Positions 25,645 through 37,976 of a stretch of DNA of 64,000 nt are shown here, in pieces. Source of the stretch: Cliona cf. orientalis. Its lineage: Eukaryota; Porifera; Demospongiae; Clionaida; Clionaidae. The number at the start of each line of letters is the position of its first letter. Within the stretch, counting starts at the first letter, position 1. The notes below the pieces were generated by a model. That model was not told where the DNA came from. It did not search any database and saw only the letters and a list, made by a program, of their open reading frames with translations. The stretch spans positions 7,260,501-7,324,500 of the forward strand of contig OZ005698.1 of NCBI GenBank assembly GCA_963930775.1, in the 5' to 3' direction. Both the position numbers and the translations under genes were made by a program.

Positions 25645-26872
25645 TTAGCTATCAGCAGTACTTCCATAATGAGTTACTGAATTGTCAGTGATGGTGGTGA
25701 AATCCCCTGTGTACTCTATACTGAAGTATGTTTGACTACATGGTGATACACGAGTAGAGATTGGTGCTGTAGGCTCATCTGTTGAAAGTTGCAGAGCCTC
25801 CCTCTGAGAGTCAGATATTAAAGATACACTACTTGAATGGCAGCAGGTAGAACACTCTGAGCAAATGGCGCAGCAAAGTCTGCATACTGCTCTCCATTCT
25901 CCAGATGCTCGTTTTATGCTCTTCCATCGAAAGGAGTAAAGGTATACCCAAAATCCTGATGGTATGACAAGCTGTGAGAAGGGCATAGCAATGTCATATA
26001 CAACCCAGAATACGTAGCTGTCCATCTCTCTTCCAGAGATTGCTGAGTAGGCATATATGATAAGTCCAGTGAGCTCAATCAGTGATGAGATTACAAAGAA
26101 ACACATTAGCATAAATGTCTGCCGGATGGTTCTGAGATGTGCTATTCTAGTATCCCGATAGTAGCATGCAAAGCGACAAAATAATACGGACAGAATAAGG
26201 AACGACACAATAACAACGATCATGATGATCCTTAGGACGCTGACCATTGCAATTTGCTCAATGCTACCAATGCTCTTATTGCAGTGAATATCAACCTTTT
26301 GTATCCAGCAACTTGTAGAGTATATCCCATAAGTATCATGATAGAATGGTATCCAAAGGAAAGTTAATGGAAGCAGCACTACAACAGTAACAATAATTCA
26401 TTCCCAAAGAATATATCGAAAGCGTTTATGCTGAAAATTGAAACTGATTGTTGTGGTGTTCTTCAATTCTCTGTAGACTTTTCCGATCAAGTATACAGTG
26501 ATCACAAACACAAAGAAGTAGGTCATCGTGGCTGTCCATTGTCGTATGAATCCAAGCCACTTGCACAACTCTGGCCCATGGCTCCAGTTTGATTGTAGCT
26601 GAATATCCATGGAGATGAAGAGTAAATGTAGCAGAGTGACGACTGTCAGATAATGAAAAAATCTTTGGAGAACCGTCTTGTAAGCTCTGTAGAAGATCAG
26701 TAAAAAAAAGAATCGCGGCTGTTAGCAGGAAGCACACCATGGCAGAAATGCTGATCGCTAGGTTCTTGAGCTTTAGCTGCTCAATAGTCAGATTTGTGCA
26801 GTTTGTGAGAAACTGCGTCATCTTTCCTGTGTAGGATATATACGTATCACGATCCGAGTTCGTCACAATCAC
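25645..26872 (-). CDS. Seven-transmembrane receptor, class B/adhesion- or cAMP-type-like, disrupted
   Basis: Seven hydrophobic segments can be followed through three ORFs: TM1 about LAISISAMVCFLLTAAILFF; TM2 LTVVTLLHLLFIS; TM3 after CKWLGFIRQW; TM4 VTVVVLLPLTFLWIPF; TM5 VSVLRIIMIVVIVSFLILSV; TM6 FMLMCFFVISSLIEL; TM7 FWVVYDIAMPFSQLVIPSGF. A Cys starts TM3 and a CW pair sits in extracellular loop 2 (STSCWIQK), as in class B and cAMP-type receptors. The cytoplasmic tail is Cys-rich, then Ser/Thr-rich. Two breaks are visible: a run of eight T (minus strand, 26702-26709) shifts frame where seven would keep it open, and TGA at 26398-26400 interrupts LWE|IIVTVVV in frame. Ligand unknown. Confidence 0.65.
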
Positions 26873-28098
26873 TTTAATAGTTACACTTCAATATAATAGC
26901 GCTGCTTCATGCATGAACGCTCGAGCCTGGAGCAGATCTAAGCTTCAGCGTCTTCGTCTCGACTATTGTCCAGTAATGTACGTGATCACTAGATCCAGAA
27001 ATAGCATCAAATTGTCAGGGCTTTTTACATGTACAAGTACGGGGGACTACCGGAGCATAGCGGGATACTCCTATCCAATATTGCAATTGTTCTCCTGGAT
27101 ACCGCAACTGCTGAACTTGCTTGTAGACGTTTACGAGTACCGAGTTGCAATCAAGAATTGCACAGCTATAGCGCTAGCAGCTGCAATACTTAGTGACGCA
27201 GTCAGTGACACACCTAGTACCTGGCGCGGCGCGGCCGGTTTGTTCCGCTTGCGCACGTATTCAAAGCGTGCAGCATTCTACTTGTGTACATTATATTATG
27301 CTAATTCAGGCGTTGACGACATGACGCAAACTAAATCCACATGCAGACATAAACCATAAACACATGAACTCAACAACATGTATGCTGGTGCAGCTCACTC
27401 CATGCCAAGAAGAAACTCAGTCAGCCCTAAGGCGGGACAAGCTAAATTCACAGTTTATCCGTCACAAAGTTTTCAATTTTGCATGTGGGTAGGCGGTCAT
27501 TTATCTGTTTATCTGTTGTTGTTGTCACCACTAGCTATATTAAATCGCCAGATCTCGATATCTAGGCACCTGAGCAGCTCGTAAGCGTAACCAATCAGTC
27601 GAAATCAGCGACAAACTGGCTTGAATGTGCTTCGAATAGTTAGGCATCATGCCATGCCACGCGTTACAAATAGCATCCTTTTATCGACCCTCGTAGCCAC
27701 GCCCATCGAGCGTGCCCACTAACTAGCAGCTTCGCACAACTGGGCTGGTAGAGATCGTCAACATTACAGGTCTATCTCTGTTCAGAAGGCTGCAGATGCA
27801 AGGCGCGCGCCCTCTAGAGAGCTCTAGTTCAGATTTCAAACTGAGCTTGTTATGACTCGAGGTCATGATCACCTATATAGGCTCAGCCTACTAATTAGAG
27901 CGATCGAGGGGTGGGGCTCAAAGTGCTGTAAATTTGCTATAATTATTAAGGCTGAAATGCAAATGAGAGCAAATATAAACCCAATAACATGTTCTGAATC
28001 TTCACACAACTTAGATAAATTAGCATCGTTAATTCTTGCCTCAAATAACCGTAAACTTATGCAAATATGTAGCAGTGGTTGGTATGAATGATACATGG
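26873..28098. other. Intergenic region, no gene supported
   Basis: Includes a GC-rich patch near 27225-27260 (GGCGCGGCGCGGCC) and GGCGCGCGCC at 27801. These could be promoter sequence for the minus-strand 7TM gene. The open frames here have no family features. Confidence 0.4.
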
Positions 28099-29728
28099 GA
28101 GTGTGCAGAATGATAGCCAACCAGGAAGACATGCCCTTCAACAACCAAGGTAGCTATATGTCCAGACATCATCATGAATCCTCACAGATTTCCTTTGCAT
28201 ATGACGGTGGGTAAGCTGATGGAGCTGTTGGTGGGAAAAACTGAGGTGCTTTAATTTGTGACGGGGAAGTTCCACTATGGGACAGCCTTCAGTGGGGAGG
28301 ACGTGAGTGCTGATCTCATTCAACACAGCTTTAACTATGCTGGGAAGGACTACTTACTTCAGGAATCACAGGTAGAATACTGTAAAGAAAATACATGTAA
28401 GAAGTTCAAAGGGGGGAAGACTTTGGAGGGAGAAAACCTGGATGTTTAGAAGTTTAAACACAGTTTGGTACATTGTGCTAATTAGGATGTCTAGATATTG
28501 TATATAGTAACTTGTTTGTTAGGAATGGATGACTACATGTACATGTGGTGTAGTAAAAGGAGCCAATGTTGATTGATTCCCAAGTCAAGAACCTCACCCA
28601 ACTCTTGGTGATTAGTTACTACCTAATAATGATATTGTCTGAAAGGACACACAATGTACCTGTACATGTACATGTGTACGGAGCAAGTATTATTCTATCA
28701 ATTATTGTTTCATTACTATAGGGGTGCCTCTCAGTGTCTATGTGTTCTTTGGGCCCGTCTACTACCAGAAGCTGAAGCACATCATGGTGCTGGATAAGAT
28801 GCATGTCAGAGCCAGATCAAAGGGACCCCGTGCCGTGCTCACTCATCAGCCGACAGAGGGGCGGTCCCGAGAGGGAGGGCTTCGTCTCGGAGAGATGGAG
28901 AGGGACTGCCTTATCGGGTACGGGGTCAGCATGCTCCTGCTGGAGAGGCTGATGATCTCAAGTGATATATTTGAAGTGGATGTCTGTGGCAAATGTGGAC
29001 TCCTGGGATACTCTGGATGGTGAGTGGGTGTACATGATTTCATGTGTGCATAAGTGTACATGTACATGTAGGAGTAGAGGGAATTGGGGATGGGGGAATG
29101 GAAGACAGAGTGTGGAGGGCACATTCCCAAACTATTGATTTGGGAGTAGGGGGAGTCTCTTGCATGTGCTGGCATGCCAGTGTACATGTGTTAGCTTGGC
29201 CATCCATCAGCATATGAAATATCTTGAGTACCATGTAGCGGGAAACTTTAGTGAGATTTTTAATTTGGCAATTTGGCGAATTTGGTAGTTGATGAAAGAT
29301 TGTCAATTTTAAAACCTGCCACTATATAATAATGCATGCATGCCTACGGAGCATTCAGACTGCCAAATTTAAATTTCACCAATACTAAGTGAGAGCCGAT
29401 TTACCAATTTTAATGCTCACCAAAATTACCCACTATACGGTATGTACAAATATACTACTTATGACTTTTACCAGCTCTACTGTTTAATTGTCAGATATTA
29501 TTGTTATGTTTGTGGCTAAGTCATGGTACATGTGATCTACATGCATGTACGTTGGTGAATATTCCACTCATTTAATTGGACTATGCTTTTTTTAGGTGTC
29601 ATTATTGCAAGTCATCTGGTAACATATCCTCCCTCAAGATTCCCTAAGCCTGCAATTTGAAACTGCTCTTCCAGAAGCTACACTCAATAAACATAGTGCC
29701 GAGAATATCACTAACGAGTATATCGATT
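28099..29728 (+). pseudogene. POLR3B: POLR3B 3' gene fragment, decayed (copy B)
   Basis: Three exon-like blocks match the C-terminal part of the Pol III second-largest subunit: 28099-28371 ([35 protein letters not shown]), 28722-29019 ([50 protein letters not shown]) and 29596-29728 (CHYCKSS, SLKIP). Donors (CAG|GTAGAA, GATG|GTGAGT) and acceptors (ACTATAG, TTTTTTTAG) survive. Damage: about 5 extra bases after NNQG shift the frame, an in-frame TAA follows KTEVL, residues are inserted in the otherwise near-invariant block between KH and GPRAVL, and KIP is followed by TAA where copy A reads Tyr. All upstream exons (most of the protein) are absent. This is a non-functional duplicate. Confidence 0.85.
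29231..29440. mobile_element. TA-flanked MITE, family A, copy 3 (degenerate)
   Basis: The right end CACTATACGG is followed by TA; the left end CCATGTAGCGGGAAAC is preceded by TA. The interior keeps AATTTGGCAATTTGGCGAAT and CTGCCAAATTTAAATTTCAC. It is more diverged than copies 1 and 2 and sits inside the POLR3B relic intron. Confidence 0.65.
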
Positions 29729-29876
29729 GATCACGGACACTCCTTGCAATAGACTACAAAATTTAATGTAAGCTTTAAGGTTCATAAAGACTTGCTGTTA
29801 AGACTCTCCGCTCATGATGGTTGTATATATGTACATGCTACCATGTGTTTATTACAATTGATTTGTATATGTAATC

Positions 29877-30022
29877 ACATGAATACGAGTGCAATTTGGG
29901 AAATAATTGCATGAGTTATGTATTAGAAGGAAAGTAATTGCACGAGGCGAAGCCGAGTGCAATTTATCCTTCTAATACATAAGGAATGCAATTATTTCCC
30001 AAAATTGCACGAGAATTCATAT
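29877..30022. repeat. Foldback element
   Basis: About 55-bp arms: GTGCAATTTGGGAAATAATT then TATTAGAAGG on the left, with the inverse on the right. The loop contains GAGGCGAAGCCGAG. Confidence 0.8.
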
Positions 30023-30274
30023 GATTAAATATTAATCATATAGTGGAGTCAGCCATGATGAGAGGTCAAACTTTCGAAACTGGATTGCATATGATAGTAT
30101 CATATTTCCTAATAATAATACCATACAGAAACACAAATACAGTCGTGGATCATATCAATAAGTATTGCTAATAAGCACTGAATCACGTAGCTCATCAGTC
30201 TCATTGAATTCATCTGACTTTGTGTTCATTTGTTTGTTGCTCACATTTGGAACAGTTTCAACATTCATATAGCC

Positions 30275-33200
30275 TCATCTCTGTATCTTTTTGATACACC
30301 AGATTTTAACACAGTGCCACACAATAACAGTAGAGAATTGCACCATCATTATTGAGACAGAAACGTTGATCAAAGCACTCTGATCTCCTTGTACTGTTAC
30401 TACATAAAGACTACAACCAGTGACTAAAATTAGATTCATAAACGATAAGCCTTCAAGTATCAGCGTCACCTTTGACCTATAGAACTGGAAATAGAGCATG
30501 TAAAAGAACAAGGTAGCTGTAGCAATGAATAAGATAACGAGATTCATTTCTGGATAGTCAGCAGATGTTAATATAAAAACAATCAGGAGCACACCCCTGA
30601 GAATTAATATAGTTCCAAACCAGTAGTGATGCTTATCTTTCAAGGGAGCTAGATGAGCATCAAAAACTGGATTGAACTTTGAGATCCATTTGAGCATGCT
30701 CAGATGGCTAAATCTCCTGAGCCACTGGATGGAAAATATGACCAGTGTATAAGGCAAGTACACGAGCATGAGGGTTCAGTGCTATGGCAACAAGAAGTAG
30801 GAAGATGTGGGGGTAGCGACCGTATAGTAAATTTCCATCGAGATACCAAACAACAATCTTTGATTCAGATGGATAGGCAGTCAGTGTTGTATATGAACAG
30901 ATGTTGACAACAGTACGTAAAAGTTTCAGGTAGAACATCAGAAAGAGAGTAGCTAACAGAGGTATGGCTCTATCGCCGAACATCTTTGTCAACCTTGTAG
31001 AGTGTCGACACGCAAATATGATCACCCCAGCTATGCTCCAGATATAGAGTGGGAAGATAAACTGTAGCCAAGAGCTCCAGAAGGCACTCAGGCCTTCAAT
31101 GAAGCACGACTCAATTCCAAAATCAAGATTGAGCCAAGCCAAGAAGATCCTAAGTGGAAGAATCAACATATCTCTCCTGGGGAAGAGCACTTCTTCATAT
31201 GTCCATATGATGTTTGCATAGAGAACAATGCCATTGATAGTGCCCTGTGTGATAGTGAGGTTAAGAATGTGAATTAGTAGCACAAGTGCCAAGCCAGCAA
31301 AAACAAAGAATAGTATCAGAGCAAAGTGACCGCTGTTTGGACAATGAAGGCAGTGAGTACTTCCAATTGCTAAGCTATAACCTTCCACACACCCACCACA
31401 AAGCCTCCCTGCACGGTTGAATGCACATTGTGTATCAGTGTCAGTTAGATCGACCATTACTGGATCAAAGATGCAATACCCAAAAGGACAACTTTTACTA
31501 TATATTGTGTTATTAAATTTGTCAATGCCAATCCATATTGTATTGTTTCTTGACACAAAACTTGTGTGATTAAGAATCTTGCAAGTAATAAAGTTGGCAA
31601 TTTGGGGGTAGCAGTCACATTTGGGTGGCTTTCCTATGAGTGTGAAACCAGCAGGACAAGCTAGAAGACTAATATCAATAAATACCGGGACAGTAAATAG
31701 TTCAGTTGGTATGACGTTATGTCCATGATAAGTCTGTATAGACTGATTGATGATTTCTTTGTCATAGTAAGGTGCATATCGATCTTCGATAGTAAGATAC
31801 ATTTTCACCAGTCTAGAACTTGGGTGAAGCACTGTAAAGTTCAATTTTGTACATTTGGTAACGTTGGATACATGATAAAATTCTGGAAGTACCTTACCGT
31901 CCAGCTGCACTAAGTTTGTTTGAACTACACCAGCCACTGTTCCAAACTCTATGCCTATATACAGCCACCAGGGAAAGAGAGAACACCTCTCCAGGATAAA
32001 GAGTGTACCCGGATGAAAATATACTGTCCATTTCATCGCAACGAGGAATACCAGAGTCATCGCAAAGGCACACACGTTGTGGGTCAGATGATATGGACGA
32101 GAGACTTAGATTTTCTGGTGGCTGAAAGTGAAACATCTCTGTATGTATTTTGTTGCTTCTAACTTGATCATCTTGCTGATCATACACTAGACAATAGCTA
32201 GAGAGGGGAGTACCATAAATGTCATGTCCTCCATTGGCAGCAAAATTGGAGATAAAACGGATTTCTTGGGTACCATTCTCCTTCATTATTTGATAAAAAC
32301 AGTGTTCCTTTGTAGTGGGATCGTCTCCATTAGTAACTGGTCGTCCTTCGACGAATATAGCTCCACCTTTATTGGATGCAGTATTTCCACAAATTTGTGA
32401 TGAAAGTTTCATTTGCAATGTAGAGGGTAGAGTCTAATCCAGCACCTCGATATGCTGAATTGTTTAGGAACAACATATGATGTGAAAAAACTAAGCGGCT
32501 GATGTGAAAGGCAACGATACCAGTTCCATTATTTTCCTCAAATTTACAGTATTCAAATGTTACATCTCTGGACTTGTATAATAGGATAACTTGACCAGTA
32601 TTGTGTCGAAATCGGCAATGTGTAAAACTGATTGTGTGATTAATGCTGGAAACTGACCGTTGTCCATGTAGGGGGTATATTATCTGTATGCCTGATGCTC
32701 CACTTTCACTAGAGTTTTTTGCATCAATGAACGTGTTATTCACAAATGTGCACCCAATAATGTGAATGTTTATATAAACAGCAATGCTTATAAACTTCAA
32801 GGCAATTGCCCCTTGGTCATAATGCCTAAATGTATTGTTTACAAAATGAGCAAAAAATAAGAAGTCGACTGATCCATCTTCAGCAATTGTAATCGATAAT
32901 GAAAGGCCATTCCATACCCTTGTGAGAATGAGCTATTTTCTATTCTTGTGTCGAGTCTGAGACTAGTGGAGTCAATCAGAACATCTGCTGCTATTACTGA
33001 ATTACGGCCACAGTGCTGTAGTTGAGGTGCATTTAGCTTGATATCACGTCGAACAGTATAAATATCATAACCAGTTAGATTAGCAGAGCCATTATCTGCA
33101 CACATCGATATTACACTCCTTTGGGTAAGGCCAGTCACAAATCCTGTAACGATTATAGAGATATTGACCCAATCAGGAGATGTAAAGTTCATCTCGATGA

Positions 33201-33744
33201 TGCTGGCCTCAAATGTTGTATTCTTCAACAAGATGTTGGAGGACAAATGGCCACCAAAGCGTAGAGCTGCACCAATAAACGTCACTCTATCCACTGCCAT
33301 TCCCACAACCGGAGCCTCTCTTAGAACAATACCATGTCTTTCGTTTCCATGAATAGTCAACCTATTTACTGTCAAGATATTCACAAATGATAAAACAATG
33401 TCACATTCGAGCCAAATCTCGACGGTGTCATCTCTTGGACTGAGCATGGTGAGGTTCAGACAAGACTCATTGGGCCACAGAGGACATGAGAAATTGAAGC
33501 AACTTTTAGATGTGTGGTTTCCACTCAAGAATATCATGGTTACATTGTCATTTCCGGAGGCAAAGTATCCGGTGGTGTTGCTGGCATAGTGGTCCAGTGT
33601 TTCACAAGGCTTTCCAGGAGGACAGTCAGGATTGCCACCGGGAGGTTCAGCAGGAGTCACATAGTAGGTAACAGCTGCTGTAACCGCAGATCCTGTTGGA
33701 GTGTACAGCAACACACCCAGAAATGCAAGTATCAGCAAAGACAT
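30275..33744 (-). CDS. Beta-helix/Cys-rich multi-pass membrane receptor, copy 1 (frameshifted)
   Basis: A collinear minus-strand coding region without evident introns, split into five ORFs. It begins with a signal peptide (MSLLILAFLGVLLYTPTGSA). A long ectodomain of parallel beta-helix-type repeats follows (SFTHCRFRHNTGQVILLYKS; ASNKGGAIF). Next come a Cys-rich module (CPAGFTLIGKPPKCDC; CGGCVEGYSLAIGSTHCLHC) and about eight hydrophobic segments (from FALILFFVFAGLALVLLIHI to MMVQFSTVIVWHCVKIWC). This is a Pmp-like polymorphic repeat ectodomain joined to a multi-pass C-terminus, a layout common in sponges. Frame changes fall near 32898, 32395, 31955 and 30770, each with family sequence resuming in another frame. 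Binding partner unknown. A tandem paralogue lies at 34935-37193. Confidence 0.7.
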
Positions 33745-34041
33745 CGCTCTGCCTTAGATATTATACACACTGGTGTTACGGTTTGCAATCGGCTTCGTGG
33801 TTTGCTTGGGCCACACCCCCAATCGGCCGCGAGATTTGCAGGTCACCTCTTACACCAAGTACCGGTATCAACCCACCTAACATAAATAATACTAGGGTGA
33901 TGTAAATCATCGAGGGGGCGAGCCTTCGCTCATAAACTTGATTACATATATAGTAGTAGAGGGGGAGGATTGGGATGCCCCTCTAGTACAAGCAGCGGCT
34001 CTCTGTTGCTCAGCTGACTCAGTCTATCTTGTCACTATGAA
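33745..34041. promoter_or_regulatory. Upstream region of beta-helix copy 1
   Basis: The ~80 bases before the start codon (through GGTTTGCAATCGGCTT to about CAGGTCACCT at 33840) are shared with copy 2 (37194-37215). The tandem duplication therefore included a short promoter piece. No clear TATA box was seen. Confidence 0.35.
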
Positions 34042-34405
34042 CAGTGGCGGATCCAGGGGGGGGTGCATGGGGTGCTATTGCACCCCCCTTGGGCTAGACA
34101 CTGAGTCAGCAATTAGCCTATTGTACTGGCATGATGCTGCTGCCTAGTGAATCTCACTCACTATTAATTATACAAACCATTTTCTGTTGATATCATATCA
34201 TAACTAGACGAACACAAACGATGATCGACAGTCTTCTCTACAAGTATCCATGAACTGTGGCTAAAATTTCTATTTAAAGAGCACCGCCACGCCCAATTGT
34301 GGGCGTGGCTCATTAAAAAGGGGCGTGGTCCAAAATTTTTCGCGCGCTTCGCGCGCATTCTTTTATCTGAGCACCCCCATTCCAGAGATCCTGGATCCGC
34401 CCCTG
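34042..34405. mobile_element. MITE with 5-bp target duplication, family C, copy 1
   Basis: Ends are CAGTGGCGGATCCAGG and the inverse CCTGGATCCGCCCCTG, flanked on both sides by ATGAA (34037-34041 and 34406-34410). The interior has GGGCGTGGCTCATTAAAAAG and CGCGCGCTTCGCGCG. It is a non-autonomous DNA transposon; the superfamily is not assigned. Confidence 0.8.
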
Positions 34406-34760
34406 ATGAAGACCAAGGGATGAGGAGCATGCATGATTCATCCCCAGTATGTCGGGAGTTTTGCCACTGGGCAGCACTCAGGCTACTCTGACTACTACAA
34501 TCAGGTATGTCACAGTGGCTACAAAATTGTACAGCTACTGAAATTAGTAGTCCGAGGCTTGCACCCAGACTATAGGCCTGGGTACGAGGCTAAGGCCTAG
34601 CCTAGCCTAGCCTTCAATTATGCTGTAGATACCTGTACTGATGCCTTACCTTTTCTTGTTTTCTAGCCGTCTACTCGAATGGGTGCGAGCTGCATCTTTT
34701 GGGGAGCTGCATTTAGAGTTAGCGCGCGGCCAACGTTGACGATCTTTACCGCAATGATTA

Positions 34761-34923
34761 TGCGCATGCGCTATGTGCTAGCGAGCACGTGTTTGACGTA
34801 GCGCTACATACATACACGATTTTCTCGTAGTACTGATTAGTGTGGGGCTCGCTCAGGCTCGCCCCAATTAAGCAAAGTTCAAAGTTGTCAGTTAATGAAA
34901 GCCCGAATTGACTGCGCATGCGC
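34761..34923. promoter_or_regulatory. TGCGCATGCGC palindromes
   Basis: TGCGCATGCGC occurs at 34761-34771 and again at about 34913-34923, followed by TAAAC. The second match, with its AAGCAAAGTTCAAAGTTGTC prefix, is repeated near 37222-37297 upstream of beta-helix copy 2. It resembles the NRF1 site. Confidence 0.35.
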
Positions 34924-34934
34924 TAAACGGCGGC

Positions 34935-37193
34935 ACGGTCAGCTGCATACAGTGTTGTTTCTTGACAAGAATTTGAGTCGCACCATTTAGAATACTGCAT
35001 GCAATAAATTCAGTAATTTGGGGATATATAGCAATTACATTTGGGAGGTTCTCCTACAAGCTGAAAGCCTGGAGGACAGGATAGCAGAGTGATATCAACA
35101 AAGACCGGCACAGTTAGTAGTTTAGAAGGTATAATGTTATGAACATGATAACTTCTTATAGATTCGGTAATGATGTGTTTGTCATAGTAAGGTGCATAGC
35201 GGTCTTCTATTGTAAGGTACATTGTCACTTGACTCAGGCTAGAGTGAAGTACGGCAAAATTTAAGTCTGTGCACCCGGCGATCTTAGATACCTGTTGGTA
35301 CTCTGGACTTACTATGCCATCAGACTGTACTAAGCTTGCTTGAACCACACCAGCCACTGTGCCGAATTCCACGCTTACGACAGCCACGGAGAGAGAAAAT
35401 ACCTCCCCAGGGTAGAGAGAGTAGCCAGATGAGAAAATCATATCTACGTCTTTGCAACTTGGACTGTTAGAGTCACTACAGAGGCATACACGTTGGGGGT
35501 CGGACATTATGGAGGAGAGGGTCTTTGGTTGAAAATGGAACATACTTGTGTTTAGTTTTTCATAACTCCTTGCTTGATGATCAGGCTGGTCATATGCTAA
35601 GCAATAGCTAGCTAATGGTGAACCGTAGATGTCGTGTCCTCCCAGAGCGGCAAAGTTAGAGGTAAAATTAATCTTTTGAGTATTGTCTCTTCTTGTTATT
35701 TGATAAAAGCAGTGTTTGTCAGTAGTAGGATTGTCCTCAGCAGAAATCGATTGTCCTTCGACAAGTATAGCTCCACCTTTGTTGGATGCTGTATTTCCAT
35801 AAAATGTGATAGAAGTAGCGAAATCAATGTAGAGGGTAGACTCAGTCAAAACCAGTCCTGAACCTCGATATGCCGAATTATTGAAGAAGTTCATTTGACC
35901 AGAGAAAAACAAGTAGCTGGTGTGAAAAGCAACAATGCTAGATCCATTGTTTTCGGCAAATATACAATCTATGAAAGTCACATTTTTTGACTTGTATAGC
36001 AAGATAACTTGACCAGTGTTATGGCGAAACAGGCAGCCTTGAAATTTGACCGTGTGGTCAATTACGTAGTGTGGATCCACCGCATACAGGGGGTATATTA
36101 TCTGTACACCAGAGGCTCCACTTCCACTGGAGCTGTTTGTGCTAATGAATGAGTTATTCTCAAAAATGCAGCTCATAAATCGAACATTTATATGCACAGC
36201 AAATGTAAGGAACTTGAAGACTATTGCTCCACGGTAGTTGTTTTGAAAAACAGTGTTTTCAAATGCAGCATTTAAATAGGAATCATGTGCACTAGTCCCT
36301 AGCTGATAGTGAAATGCCATTCCATGTTTATGTGAGAAGTCACTATTTGCTATTAGTGTGTCAATTCTACTTGTCATGAGGTATATTGACACATCTGCCA
36401 CCACTGTTGAATACAGACTACAGTACTGTGGTCGAGGTGCCTGTAGCTCAATATCAAACTGGCTAGTAGTAATACCTTCACCGATCAGAGAGGCGGTACC
36501 ACGTGCTATGCATATGGACATTGCATTCATCTGGCGAATACCAGTTGTAAACGTTGACTCCAACATGGACATAGTAACATTGGAAAATTCAAATTCCATC
36601 TCAATCAAGCTGGCCTCAAAGTGAATATTGCTCAATGCAATGCTGGAGGACAGATGGCCCCCAAAATACAGGAGTGCGCTCACGAATGTCACTTAATTCA
36701 GTACCATTCCTACAACTGGAGCTTCCCTGAGAATGACACCATACTCTTCATTTCCACAAATAGTCAGGTTGGACATTATCAATATCTTAACATACGACAG
36801 TGTGAAGTCACATCTGAGGTGAATTTCCACGTCGTCTCTCAGACCAACCATGGTCAGCTCCAGACGAGGCTCGCTGGCACTTGGGCAGGAATAAGTAAAG
36901 CAGCTCGTAGATGTGTGATTCCCACTCAAGAACATCATGGTCACATTGTCATTTCTGGAGGCAAAGTATCCAGTGATATTGCTGGCATAGTGGTCCAGGG
37001 TTTCACAGGGCTCTCCAAGGGGGCAGTCAGGATTGGGAGATTCGGCTGCAGACGGAGTCACATAATAGGTAACAGCTACTGCACCCACAGATCCTGGTTG
37101 AGTGTACAGCAACACCTCCAGAAATGCAAGTACCGGTATCAGCAAAGACATCGCTGGCTTAGATATCATACACAGTGACACTGATGTTTGCAA
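34935..37193 (-). pseudogene. Beta-helix receptor, copy 2 (nonsense and 3' truncated)
   Basis: Tandem paralogue of 30275-33744. Two ORFs in the same frame (36693-37193 and 35010-36692) are separated by TAA at 36693-36695, where copy 1 has an Arg codon (MAVDRVTF versus MVLN, stop, VTF). The signal peptide (SLLIPVLAFLEVLLYTQPGS), beta-helix region and start of the Cys-rich module (CPPGFQLVGEPPKCNC) are kept. About four extra bases near 35020 then shift frame; homology (QITEFIACSILNG) continues to about 34935 and stops. All transmembrane segments are missing. It is a clear pseudogene, though it keeps a cleaner beta-helix frame than copy 1. Confidence 0.8.
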
Positions 37194-37976
37194 TTGGCTT
37201 TGTGCAGGTCACCTAAAAATTAATAAGCAAAGTTCAAAGTTGTCCGTTAATGAAACCCGAATTGATTGCGCATGCGCCATCCTGACTGCGCATGCGCTAA
37301 ACGTGATCTAGGATCAAGTTGTTAACTACAAGTCATCGCTATTGTCTACAAGTAAAGGTACTGTTCAGTAAGTAAAATTAGAAGATTATCTGTTTGGAAA
37401 ATGTATGGCTGCTCAGTAGCTATTACTACAGCTACACAATGATTGGATTCAACTCTGTTAGTATCACATGACATAGCCACCAGCTAGTACACACCATCAT
37501 AATGGCACCATGCCATTGGTTAGCTAGTTATCCAAAGACAGCATCAATCAAATTAATCATTAACAGCAAGTGAAATACTGAGGCTTACAAGTATCAATAT
37601 GTGGCATGATAATATACTGTGATGGCAATGCATGAAAAGACTTGCAAGTAAGCAGCTGTGTACCCACCACATTAGAACCTGGGTGAAATATTCATGAGGA
37701 GAGCAGAGAGGACGCTCTTGACATCAACATATCCCTTATTCAGTCATGTATGAAAATAATTAACAAAGCGCAGCCATCTATTATAATCATTATTATTCAT
37801 ACAGTAGCCACAAGAATTCTGAACTAATAGTATTGAATCAAGCTAGCATGTTGCATATCATAATATTATAGCATCTATGGTAAGACTTGTATGTTCAGCT
37901 TAAGTGTATGACATTAGCTATGCAGCAAATTAAAGTTAGTACTCAGGAATTAAATTTTTATCATTAACTTTTTCAT
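37194..37976. other. Spacer with two TGCGCATGCGC-type motifs
   Basis: The copy-2 upstream region has TTGCGCATGCGCCA and CTGCGCATGCGCTA at about 37266-37298. The rest is AT-rich unique sequence downstream of the EF-hand gene. No gene was seen. Confidence 0.4.

Noticed and set aside
12464..26872. TGA recoded as an amino acid (alternative genetic code)
   Set aside because: Only two in-frame TGA cases, POLR3B fragment A, UROS and others use normal stops, and TAA interruptions also occur; nonsense changes or errors are simpler.
33514..33885. 123-codon plus ORF
   Set aside because: Antisense to the beta-helix signal-peptide exon.
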